Positions 1 through 8,089 of a DNA stretch of 11,994 nt are shown piece by piece (position 1 is the first letter of the stretch; every line of letters begins with the position of its first letter). The notes beneath the pieces were generated by a model, which saw only the letters and a program-made list of their open reading frames with translations, ran no database searches and was not told the DNA's origin. The stretch is from Schizophyllum amplum (lineage: Eukaryota; Basidiomycota; Agaricomycetes; Agaricales; Schizophyllaceae). The position numbers were made by a program, and so were the translations under genes. The stretch lies in contig VDMD01000303.1 of assembly GCA_007026445.1 (NCBI GenBank), positions 1 through 11,994 of the forward strand, read 5' to 3'.

Positions 1-3000
1 GCGGCTTCTGACTGATGCCTCGCCCCCGCCCACCTCCCGACTGCCTAGCGCGCGCGCTGGCTGGCCCCCAGCCGGCGGCAGAGGCTGGGTCCTGCGGTCT
101 CGACCTGAGCCCGGGGTCACGCAGTCGCTGCCTGCATCACCGCATTGCAGGCAGACGGCGGCCATATGACTGCGCCTCGTAACATTCTTGCGCACGCATT
201 CGATTCCCTTTCGCAGGCATCTCTCGCACGGCTGACGACGGATGACGGGTCAGCTGCATGTCGCGTAATCGGGGTATGCGCCACCTGTAGACGTAGGCCT
301 TTTGCAAAAGTACCTGGACTTTTCCGAGCAGGCCTATTGCAAAAGCTAGGGACCCCCTACCCCACACAGCCACAGCCCCCTCCCGGGGCTTCCGGCCGGG
401 GCCCCTGGCTCACGGCGGGGCTGCCGAGCCATCACCCCTAGGCAGCCCAAATAGGGCAGGGGCTCACCGGTCGCCCGCCGCGCACGCCCGGCTCGCCCTC
501 GCGGCCTGCCGCGGGCCACGTGCACTGCGCGTCGCCTTCCCGTTTGGGCGGCGCGGGCGATCGACGTGCTCGGGGGCGTCGCGCGCGCGCCGCCGCCGCC
601 GCTCGCGCTCCCAGTCGCTCGCGAGTTGATAAAGAACGTATATTACAATAGTATCTACATATATAATGACTATCTCTATGGAGGGGGGGGGGAAAAATAC
701 AACAAAAACGCGCGAAAAAGCGCAGCGAAAAATTTTCGGTCGCGCGTAGCGCGCTCGCTCGCTGGATTGGACGAGCGCATGTGCGGCGTATTAAGGGAGG
801 GGAGGGGGGGGAGCGCTCTACCCAGAAACGAGCTCTCAAGGAGCTCGTCTGTGAGCAGGACGCCGGGGCGCCGCACCGCGGCTGCGCGTGCGCGGCGATC
901 GCGGCTGCGGGTGGCGCAGTGGCGGCGTGCGACTGGCTGTGAGAGGGAGTGGGGGGGGGCTAAGATAGAGGTAGAAGCGAGCGATCCCGGGGTGGGCTCG
1001 TCGCGCGGAATCGGGGAGTGGCGCGTTGGGTGGCGGGTGGGCGCGTGGCGCGGGCGCGGATGTGGCAGCGACGGTGGTGGGGGCAGCGGGGGGCAGCGCA
1101 AACGCAGCCCACGCTCCTTGTTATGCTGCTTCACCCGGTGGAGGGCGCGTCGTCGCGCCCGGGGAGGGTGGTGCAGCCGGCTCGCGGGTCTTGGCAGGTA
1201 CGTACGCGCGCCGCCCGCTGCCGCTTGCGGAGCGCGTCGCAGGCGCAGCGCGTCCACGCTCACCTCCCCTACCCGCTTCGTCCAAGCAGGACGAATGGGG
1301 GGGGGTAGGGATGAGCCGTCATACAGCGGGCGCTAGCCCGCCAACATGACGGCTACGGTGTGGGTGATAGCGGGCGACTGGGAGCGCGCGGTGGCTGGTG
1401 TACACAGCGGACGCGCTGGGGGGACGCTGGGGGTGGGTTTCCACTGCCTGGATGCGACGCGGATGCGCGTTAATAGCTGCAGAGCGCGTTCAGCACTCTG
1501 CAGCTGTTGTATCTATGTTGTCATTAGCTAATCTCTGACGTTCTGAAAGGAAACACACCTGAGGGGGACTCCCCAGAGTCCCCCGCGCCCCTTTATCGAA
1601 GAAACGGCCGCAATCTACGCGCTATTGAGCACGCGGCGCGTCGAGGATGGCGGGGAGAGGAGGGAGCGACGCGTTATGTCACGTCACGAACGCGCTCGAA
1701 ATGAGCGCGTTCGGAGCGCGACATAACGCGATACTCGGACATCAGGGACTTCGATTGCCCCAGACTCTTTGTATATCGCTTCTGGGCACTATCTTATTAC
1801 AAAATTACCTCTCAATGTACAGCTGAAGTCCTATAAAAGCTTGTAAATTCAAGAACTGCAAGAATAGTCAGCTCTACAGCTCATCTATCATTGTATCTCA
1901 CTCATCTAGAGTGGACAAAGGTCAATTAACAGCTGTACTATGCCTCATTATACTGTAACGATCCATCCCAACTTTGACTGTATCTCCTGGAAGATGTATA
2001 AGGCCTGAACTCGTCAGTGCTTTGCTTAAGAACGAGTCGAATCTAGCACATACCTGGCTGGCAAAGGACAGCCTTCAAGACCTCAATTTTGAACGGAATC
2101 TGTTCGTGTTTCTTGTAATCAAGTCTTTCTGTACTACTCTAGACGCTCCTCAAGTCAAATCGCGCTAAAGCACCCCTGAAAACCCGCTGGCGACACGCTC
2201 GACATCGCCGGCGAGCCTCGGAGACCGGCCCGAAACGCCGAGCGACAGCGATCAGCGCCCTCGCGCCTTCCCCATGGCCACGACGACCTCCCCATCACCC
2301 CCGCCCGCCTCCGCCCTCCAGTAGGCTCACCCGCAATGCCTCAAAACGCGTCAAGCCCAGTTTGAATGGCAAACATGCGCTCTCGCGCGGAGAAAAGGTC
2401 GAAGCGCGGGATGCGTGCTGCGTGCACGATCCCGCGCGGCAGGTGCGTGCTGACGCCCCGCGGATCGCTTTTAACTGACGATAATATCAGAAGTAATTCG
2501 AAAGCAAGGGCGTGGGCCCTATCGCGCTCCGAACGCAGCGGGCGCCTACAACACCCACCCCACCCCCACCTCCCTTCGACGGTGACCGGGCATGCGCGCA
2601 CAGCCCTCTCGAGGCAACACGCGTCATGCACGTCCTCTAGACGCCCCACCAACCTCGCCTTTCCCTCCCATTCACATTTCATGCACCCAGTAGACGCAGA
2701 AAGTGTCGTGCGAGGGAACGCTCGAGTACCCCTTGCACCGGGAACTCGCGCTCCCTCGTGCAGCACCGGTGCGTTCTGCTGGGTCACCCCCAGTGTATTA
2801 GGTCAATGTCGCTTTACACACCGCTACCTGCCGCCGCCGCCCCCGCCGCCCCCGCCGCCCCCGCCGCCCCCGCCACCGTCGCCCCCGCACGCGCCACACG
2901 CCCACCCGCCATCCGCGCCATTCTCCAATTCCGCGCGACGAGCCCTTTCGCGGGCTCGTCCGCTCCTACCTTGATCTCAGGCCCCTCTCCCTCTCGCAGG

Positions 3001-4274
3001 CAGCCGCGTGCTGCCACTGCACCATCTGCCGCCGCCGCGATCGCCGCGCACGTGCAACCACGCCGGGCCTCGCCCCCCTCCCTCCTGCTCACAGACGTGC
3101 TCTTGGAGAGCTCGTTTCTTGAGTAGAGTGCTCCCCTCCCTCCCCCCTTCACTGTGACGCACGCACGCTCACCCAGCACGGCGAGCGAGCGTGCAGCGCG
3201 CCGGCGAAAATTTTCGCAGCGCTTTTCGCGGGTTTTTTGTGTATTCCCCCCCTTTAATTAGCCATTACATATGTATATACTGTTCAATAAACGCATTTTT
3301 ACCAATCCCTGAGCGACCGGGAGCGCTAGCGACGGCGGCGGCAGGCGCGTGCGACGCCCCCGAGCGCGCCGATCGCCCGCGCCGCCCAAACGGGAAGGCG
3401 ACGCGCAGTGCACGTGGCCCGCGGCAAGCGCGAGGGCGAGCCGGGCGTGCGCGGCGGGCGACCCGTGAGCCCCTGCCCTATTTGGACTGCTTAGGGGTGA
3501 TGGCTCGGCAGCCCGCCGTGAGCCAGGGCCCCGGCCGGAAGCCCCGGGAGGGGGATGTGGCTGTGTGGGGTAGGGGTCCCTAGCTTTTGCAATTCGTCGC
3601 TCGGAAAAGTCCAGCTACTTTTGCAAAAGCTTTACGGCATCAGCTGTATGCGCGGCGCACCTTCTCCTGCGCCTTTTCCCCCGTCCGCGACGCACTGGCC
3701 GCTCTGCTGCTCACAGCCGGCGACGATGAGTACGTCGATCTCCCTCTGCTCAAACAAGTCAGCTTTTCTTCCCCTCAGGTCAGCAGCCAGTATGCGCTCA
3801 CCCAGGAGGCACCGTCTCAATGTACACGCTCTCGAGGCGGACACGGCCTGAGACGTTGGTGGATACCGAAGTGGAGCGGCTCCCTGCCGATGGGTCTGTC
3901 TCCGCCGGTTCGGTCTGTGTGCCAAGAGAGCGCGCTCTCAGCTTCCTCTACTCCGTGCTACTGTTTACCACACCGCTCACCCCAAACGCGCTAGACGCGA
4001 CGTCCGTCATCTCCTGATCTTCGTCTGCACCTTCCCTCTTCGACCTGCCTGCCCACATGAGCTCGTCATCTCTCTCCGATGTACCGCCTGCGACCGCCGC
4101 ACGGCGTCCCATGGCCTCCTCGTTCAGCTCCCTGATTTTGTCAGGTGAGTAATTCTGGCTGGCCCACTTGCGGAAGGCCTTGTTGGGCTTAGCCAGGAAG
4201 GCCTCCCAGTCGCCCTCTTTGTTCATGACCCCCCGCCATTTCGCGATCGTGGATGAGCTGACCTGCGCTGACAT
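1..4274 (-). CDS. Gene B: zinc-cluster-like protein, 3' end beyond window
   Basis: I do not recognise the family. The exons I assembled on the minus strand are 4274-3981, 3914-3802, 3745-3661 and 231-1, and the last is still open at the window edge. The introns are 3915-3980 (66 nt), 3746-3801 (56 nt) and 232-3660 (3429 nt, holding a mobile element). All joins keep frame. Residues 1-98 are helical and tryptophan-bearing (AKWRG, GDWEAF, FRKWAS), followed by an acidic stretch and then a Ser/Thr-rich linker at about 99-164. Exon 4 begins PCERCLRKGIEC, and its cysteines at about 166, 169, 176, 191, 194 and 201 give CX2CX6CX14CX2CX6C. That is the fungal Zn2Cys6 pattern, except that the central spacer is slightly longer than the usual 5-12. 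A nuclear DNA-binding role is an inference; a structural zinc-binding module is the alternative. The ATG at 4272-4274 is the first in the frame. Confidence 0.66.
274..281. repeat. Left copy of 8-bp target-site duplication GTATGCGC
   Basis: Identical to 3646-3653 in the same orientation. Both copies lie inside gene B intron 3, and counting one copy restores a 57-nt intron. If the element ends are set by the aligned CA(C/G)CTG termini, the duplication is the 7-bp TATGCGC instead. Confidence 0.62.
282..1105 (+). repeat. Left terminal inverted repeat
   Basis: Matches the reverse complement of about 2826-3645 with gaps. Clear blocks are TTTTGCAAAAGTA at 301-313, the 350-560 stretch ending CGGGCGATCG, the GAAAATTTTCG-like core near 725, the AAACGAGCTCTC region near 830, and the GGTGGCGGGTGGGCG block near 1030. 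The inner boundary is approximate because it fades into G-rich repeats. Long open frames across it exist only because the sequence is so GC-rich. Confidence 0.8.
1563..1584. repeat. Perfect 9-bp-stem hairpin
   Basis: GGGGGACTC, loop CCCA, then GAGTCCCCC. It is not followed by a CTRR terminus, so I do not call it a Helitron end. Confidence 0.7.
1671..1729. repeat. Imperfect 27-bp-arm palindrome
   Basis: The arms at 1671-1697 and 1703-1729 pair at 23 of 27 positions around a GAAAT loop. The outer ten bases GCGTTATGTC and the inner eleven CGAACGCGCTC are perfect, and the four mismatches lie between them. The left arm holds CGTTATGTCACGT, nearly the same as a motif beside the palindrome at 4681-4722. 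Confidence 0.78.
1735..2170. other. AT-richer block inside the element
   Basis: Base composition falls sharply compared with both sides. The block contains TATAAAAG at 1832-1839, followed by short A/T-rich, pyrimidine-rich runs that resemble a promoter or a degraded LTR fragment. I find no LTR ends, primer-binding site or coding domain. The frame at 1974-2168 has no features that support a gene. Confidence 0.35.
2826..3645 (-). repeat. Right terminal inverted repeat
   Basis: Inverted partner of the left arm. It differs by small indels throughout and by an expanded CCCCCGCCG microsatellite at its inner end, which the left arm shows only as a degenerate G-rich tract. The outer end reads CTTTTGCAAAAG in inverted order at about 3619-3630, just inside the gene B intron flank. 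Confidence 0.8.
2831..2876. repeat. GCC/CCCCCGCCG microsatellite
   Basis: About four copies of a 9-bp C/G unit follow (CCG)n at the inner edge of the right inverted repeat. Ala/Pro-rich or Pro-only open frames over it are artefacts. Confidence 0.85.
3646..3653. repeat. Right copy of 8-bp target-site duplication GTATGCGC
   Basis: Matches 274-281. It sits 7 nt inside intron 3 from the donor at 3660. Confidence 0.62.
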
Positions 4275-4357
4275 GTGGTGGCTGGGAAGTGAAGAGTTAT
4301 GTTTTCCCCCACACGTGGCGCCCCTGATTTCACGTCATTCTCCAAACACCGCTCTTT

Positions 4358-4378
4358 CCCCCCCCCCCCCCCCCCCCC
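4358..4378. repeat. Poly(C) run, 21 nt
   Basis: An uninterrupted C homopolymer about 85 bp upstream of the gene B start codon. Its length may be unreliable in the assembly. Confidence 0.9.
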
Positions 4379-4680
4379 GGCCCTCCCCCCTCCGTCATCG
4401 CCTGTCTAACCCCGGTCAATGGGCGCACGCGCGCCGTGCGAACCCCGCTGGTTTCTCGGAGACACACAGTGGCAGGCGACCTTCGCCTGAGCACGTGTCA
4501 CGCCTCTTTCCGCGCCGATCCTTCTTCCGGTCTGTTAAGCGCGTCTGCGCGCTCCCGCGCAACCTCCCGCACGCTCAGTGTGGATCCGACATATCTAGGG
4601 AGGTCCAGCTACGCCCGAGTCCCACCTGCCGTCTCATCACGCAGGTGTACACCACCACCGGCGGAACGCCACAAATGTGA

Positions 4681-4722
4681 CGCCAAAATCTGGTGCAAAA
4701 CAACTTTGCACCAGATTTGGCG
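4681..4722. repeat. 18-bp-stem palindrome
   Basis: CGCCAAAATCTGGTGCAAA, a five-base ACAAC loop, then TTTGCACCAGATTTGGCG; one A is bulged. It is followed directly by TTACGTCACGT, and the left arm is preceded by TGA, so the outer ends read TGACG and CGTCA. It could be a miniature foldback element, a cruciform site or an RNA hairpin downstream of gene A. I see no target duplication. Confidence 0.82.
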
Positions 4723-5046
4723 TTACGTCACGTACGCGGCACGTGTCAGCCAGCTGCCGGCCTGCAAGCCTTGTACGCTGGGCTGCTCTCAGCGCAGCGT
4801 TATTACAAGCACATGCCCCTCATCCCAATGTCATTCTAACGACCCTTTGCTGCGCGTGTACAGCTGGCGTCACCGCGGTGATGGATGTATCCCAGCTTCT
4901 CGACGCGCTGCTGTGCATGCCAAAAATGTGTTCATCAAAATAAAAACCAACGTTACACGCTATGTACATTGACCCGCGCCGGAGGCGCCCGCCGTCGCAT
5001 CCTACGCGCCAGCGTCTTGACGCCCACGCGCGTCCCCGCCAGCCTG

Positions 5047-6051
5047 TCAGTCGTCGCTCTCGTCAGCCTTCGTGAACTCTGGCTTATAGACCGCTGCGTG
5101 CAGCCGGTCCAGGCGTTCGATGGCGTCCGTGCACCTTTCCATGTACCTGTCCAGCTTCTCAAAGCCGTCCTTCAGCTCGCTCTTCAGTCGCTCTAACGCA
5201 TCGGCAGGGGTCTTGGTGTCAGGTCCCCAGCCACAGGCGGGGCATCCTTCGACGCCCCTGGTGGGGGCAGCCGATGCCGAGTCGACCGCCTTCCGCTTGC
5301 CTACGTCTGCTGTCAGCGAATCCCGTGTTGTGCAACGGCGGCCGACATGTCACCATCGGCTCGCTCACCTTGACGAACGACCTGCTTCTTCGTCTCGACG
5401 GCCTCCAGCGCCTTCTTCTTCTGCCTGTGCCCGGCCGCGTTGGCGCTTGTGTTAGCCGTCCGCGCCACGCGCTCGCTCTCCACGGCTGGCACTGTGATTG
5501 GCGACTTGGGGGTGGTGTTACGCGCAAGGGAAGCGAATGCCTTCGACGCCGGCGTCCCCGACACCCTGCGACCAAGGCGTCAGCGCTGCATCCAAAGTCG
5601 GGTCGCATCAGTCACGCACCTTGAGCTAGGGCTCATCACCATCGACGGTGCCTCGCTCGTGGCCGTCGGCATCGATGTCATCTCATTCGTGTGCTATACA
5701 CTGCCCGTCAGCCTCCCGATCGCTCAAGATGTACAGCCCACGCACCTCCCCCATCTCAGAGTCCGCGCGACCTTGGGGCATGCTGCTCGGCAGGATCCCC
5801 ACAACACCTGCATTTGGCAGTTCCAACCCCCGGTCTTCATCTCGAGTGCCTTTGTCCTTGTGGCCTGCTAGGAGCAGCATACGCGCGTCAGCCAGTTCCT
5901 TCCCCGCGTGACTATGGCCGTGCTCGAATGCTAGATGCGCGTACACCGCCTTCTCGTGGGTCAACAGCGCGCGAGCGTCGTCCGCTGTCGGGTTCTGGAT
6001 CGCTTTGTATATGGCATACGCACCCTTGCCAATTTTCCTGTTGCCCGACAT
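5047..6051 (-). CDS. Gene A: coiled-coil protein with CxxC motif, 4 exons
   Basis: Family not recognised. Exons are 6051-5746, 5693-5620, 5565-5369 and 5309-5047 (stop TGA at 5047-5049), about 279 aa. Introns 5694-5745, 5566-5619 and 5310-5368 have donors GTGCGT, GTGCGT and GTGAGC, branch CTGAC, and YAG ends. Every join is in frame, whereas the unspliced frames hit stops. The third acceptor is CAGCAG, so a one-residue alternative is possible. Residues 1-102 are mainly helical (GKGAYAIYKAIQ; HEKAVYAHLAFEHGHSHAG). The middle is Ser/Thr/Pro- and Lys-rich. CPACGWG lies at about 215-221 and could be half of a zinc knuckle. Residues 231-266 form a heptad-like charged coiled coil (LERLKSELKDGFEKL), ending in an acidic tail. 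Self-association through the coil is an inference. It lies 242 bp downstream of gene C, in the same orientation. Confidence 0.72.
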
Positions 6052-6105
6052 GATGGTCAGTCGCAAGGCGTGTGCACCTGCCCGGGCGCGTGGCTTGTCA
6101 TCCGC

Positions 6106-6113
6106 TGACGTCA
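6106..6113. promoter_or_regulatory. Palindromic CRE/ATF site TGACGTCA
   Basis: A perfect TGACGTCA, the consensus for ATF/CREB bZIP factors, 55 bp upstream of the gene A start codon and in the 242-bp gap after gene C. It could equally lie in the 5' leader of gene A. Function is inferred from sequence only. Confidence 0.42.
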
Positions 6114-6264
6114 CACATCCGTGTAGCCGGTCAAATCCCAGCGCCCATCATTGCGTGCCAGGCTGATGAGCCGCCTACACATCTCGAGGTTTATGCTGGG
6201 CACCACCCTTTGGCTTGTGTTTGTCGAGAGCGAATGACACCGCGAGCAGCTGTCGAGAGCGTGT

Positions 6265-6270
6265 TTTATT
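6265..6270 (-). terminator. AATAAA polyadenylation signal for gene C
   Basis: AATAAA reads on the minus strand about 24 nt after the gene C stop codon at 6294-6296. This supports that stop and the last exon's frame. Confidence 0.5.
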
Positions 6271-6293
6271 CTCATGCGTATCTGGACTCAGTC

Positions 6294-7800
6294 CTACATC
6301 GCCGCCGCGTCGTCCTCCTCGTCCTCGTCGTCCACCACAAAACTTCCCACCGAGTATTCGTCCTGAGCCCTGTTCGCGGTGGACTGCGTATGTAGGTCTC
6401 GCCACGCTCCAGACGCCCTCGCGCGCAGTTCGCGCGCTCCTCCAAAGGGACCCTTTCGCACGGTGGCGCCTCAAATTGTGGTCCTCCAATCGTGTTCTGC
6501 GATAGCAGTCCCACCACGTGATCGACCTCACCAGTGCCCTGCCCGTCGTCCGCGTCAGATAACGTTATAAAGCCCTCCAGGCATCCAGAGGCCCCCTTTT
6601 CGTCGACCTCTTCCCCGCTTGACGTATCCGACCCGGAATGGTCTGCTTCCATGTCGAGCCAAGCTTCAACATCGTGCTCGAGGGCAGCCGCGGTCGGCGC
6701 TCCCTGCAATGCGTATCAGTCAGGAAGCAATCTCAGCGCTCCTCGTGCGCGCCCTCAGCTCGACGCGCACCGTAAGCAGAACAGGCTGCGCTGGTGTCTG
6801 TCCTTCCGGTGAGCGTGATGCCCTCCGAAGCCGCTTCAGACGTCTCCCGTTGTCCTCGTCCGGCTGAAGCAGCCGTCAGCAGCGATCGGACAGGTAGGCG
6901 GTCTGGAGACCCGCTCTCACCGTGCTCGTTGGCGTCTCTGTCGCGTGACGGCGCCTCCATCGCTTGCGATTCAGAGCTGGCGGGGGAGAACACTGACTCT
7001 GCTATTTCCTGATCAGAACTTGCTTCCAGCAACTGGGCATACAGATAGTCTTACCGTCTCCATCATGTGTGCGTCCTCCCGGCTGTGCTCACGTGGGCTC
7101 CCGCTGCTTAGTCGGCCGCGGCCACGCGGAGAGGGTAGCTGCCCGCGCGCAAAGGCTTGCTCGGCCATGCGAGCCGCTTCCTCGTACTCGTCATCCCACG
7201 GCTGTTCATCTTCGACGGCCGCCCACAGATTCCTCTCGTCGTTGTCGCCCATCACCAAGGCAGGTGTCCGCTCGCTAGCCATCACTCGCGCCTCCTCGTC
7301 TCCCCGGCGATGCTCGACGTTCACGACGTCCAGGCAGGTCTTTTGACCATCGTCATCAGCGCCTCCTTGCAGCAGAATGCGCATCTGATGTTCGTGTTAG
7401 CTCGTTGGCAGCTACAGCTTCAACATCGCACCTCTTCCTCTCCCCATAACTGTTCGCGATCGACAGCGTCCCACAACGCCTGTTCGTTGTCGACCTCTTC
7501 GCTTTTGGCATCAGGCTTCGGCTCGGGAGCTAGCTGAAGTCCGTTCTCAGCACAAGCACACCGGTCCGTGTTCGTCCTGCGTACCTTTACATTCAGCGAT
7601 CTCGTCGGCTGTTCCTGTCGCTCATCCGCGTCTCCCTCCTCGGCATGCGAGAGCACGTTCATCAGCGACCTGCACCTGAAGCGAAGCAGTCAGATAATCG
7701 ACCACTCCTGCGCCTGTTCGATGAACCCTGCAGTTGATAAGATGGATGCAAGAGGCAGGCTCCGCTCGCGGAAGTCGCGCGGGTGAGAAAAACGCCACAT
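6294..7800 (-). CDS. Gene C: acidic, intron-rich protein with duplicated Trp motif
   Basis: Family not recognised. My model has eight exons: 7800-7727, 7675-7585, 7533-7432, 7384-7055, 7001-6921, 6863-6771, 6703-6532 and 6469-6294. It gives about 372 aa with every join in frame. Donors include GTACGC, GTAAGA, GTGAGA and GTGCGC, and introns are 47-67 nt. The first join (donor GTTCAT) and the last join (acceptor TTTGAG) are the least certain. The motif LWxAVxxEQxW occurs twice, at about 75-85 and 142-152, each within an Asp/Glu-rich stretch. Basic clusters RKRWRRRH (about 211-218) and RRLKRLRR (about 233-240) look like nuclear localisation signals. Acidic Ser-rich segments follow (SGSDTSSGEEVDEKG), and the end is SFVVDDEDEEDD. 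A nuclear scaffold or regulatory role is an inference; no catalytic motif is visible. Confidence 0.65.
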
Positions 7801-8089
7801 CTGTTGACTTGATTGGCTCAGCAGCTGACATCTCCATTCCATCTCCTGACCCAAGTACCGCGTTCACCCATTATCCCACCCCTCGACTCCAGCTGTGCGC
7901 CGCCTGGCGAGCGTCCCACCTGTCTTTGTGCCAGTCTGCGCGCCACACGTGCCGCATGAGCGCCCTCGGCTTTTATCCCCGCTGACGACGCGCCTTTGAT
8001 AATATCCGTATTTGTTTTTTCGCTGATGATTACCCTCACACCCTACGATTTAGATAACTGCCGCCGATCTTTGCTCTCCTTTAACCATC
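7801..8089. promoter_or_regulatory. Divergent promoter region between gene C and the plus-strand gene
   Basis: 289 bp separate the gene C start codon (minus strand, 7798-7800) from the ATG at 8090 (plus strand). On the minus strand a TATA-like GGGGATAAAAG lies at 7970-7980, about 170 nt before the gene C start. CCAAT at 7812-7816 is very close to the ATG and may lie in the leader. The plus side has a pyrimidine-rich CTCTCCTTTAACCATC leader before its ATG. The short open frames here look incidental. Confidence 0.4.

Larger units (their letters stand above)
1106..2825. other. Interior of the inverted-repeat element, no convincing gene
   Basis: It has short GC-rich open frames with biased Arg/Gly/Ala or Pro/Ser composition, no start context, no plausible intron structure and no recognisable domain. 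It contains two palindromes (1563-1584 and 1671-1729), an AT-richer block (about 1735-2170), and GC-rich flanks full of simple repeats. I see no transposase or other enzyme. Confidence 0.5.
282..3645. mobile_element. Non-autonomous element with long terminal inverted repeats
   Basis: About 0.8 kb at each end are inverted copies of each other, and the whole is bracketed by the direct repeat GTATGCGC (274-281 and 3646-3653). The two ends, read inward, begin CACCTG and CAGCTG. Both then reach a shared CTTTTGCAAAAGTA block and a second TTGCAAAAG copy about 30 bp further in, which are plausible transposase-binding sites. The interior encodes no recognisable transposase. Eight-bp target duplications are known for hAT, P and KDZ/Zisupton-type elements, but the ends do not let me choose. 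The arms have many indels and substitutions, so the insertion is probably not recent. Confidence 0.72.
232..3660 (-). other. Oversized intron 3 of gene B (57-nt intron split by an insertion)
   Basis: The donor GAGAAG|GTGCGC lies at 3660 and the acceptor CGTCGTCAG|CCG at 232. The branch point GCTGAC lies 13-18 nt before the acceptor. Both sites are phase 0. The two outer pieces, minus the element and one copy of the flanking 8-bp repeat, add up to 57 nt, matching the 47-67 nt introns of the neighbouring genes. At 3.4 kb the present intron is very long for this genome, so correct splicing is uncertain. Confidence 0.68.
4275..5046. other. Noncoding gap between gene A and gene B
   Basis: It serves as 3' flank for gene A and promoter for gene B, both on the minus strand. 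It holds a 21-nt C run and an 18-bp-stem palindrome. A forward open frame crosses the palindrome, but it is rich in Ser, Arg and Cys and has no gene-like features. I found no clear TATA box for gene B. Confidence 0.5.

Noticed and set aside
566..1336. 256-codon forward open frame
   Set aside because: It lies almost wholly in the left inverted repeat, is Arg/Gly/Ala-rich, and other frames are open at the same place; typical of GC-rich noncoding DNA.
1563..1610. Possible Helitron 3' hairpin
   Set aside because: The stem is good but no CTRR end follows at the expected distance and no Rep/helicase is present.
1506..2170. Possible solo LTR
   Set aside because: TATAAAAG is present, but I found no matching TG...CA ends, target duplication or primer-binding site.
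2366..2974. 202-codon forward open frame ending in poly-proline
   Set aside because: The proline run is the CCCCCGCCG microsatellite and the rest has no domain, splice logic or start context.
4436..4972. 178-codon forward open frame
   Set aside because: It runs straight through the palindrome at 4681-4722 and is Ser/Arg/Cys-rich without recognisable structure.
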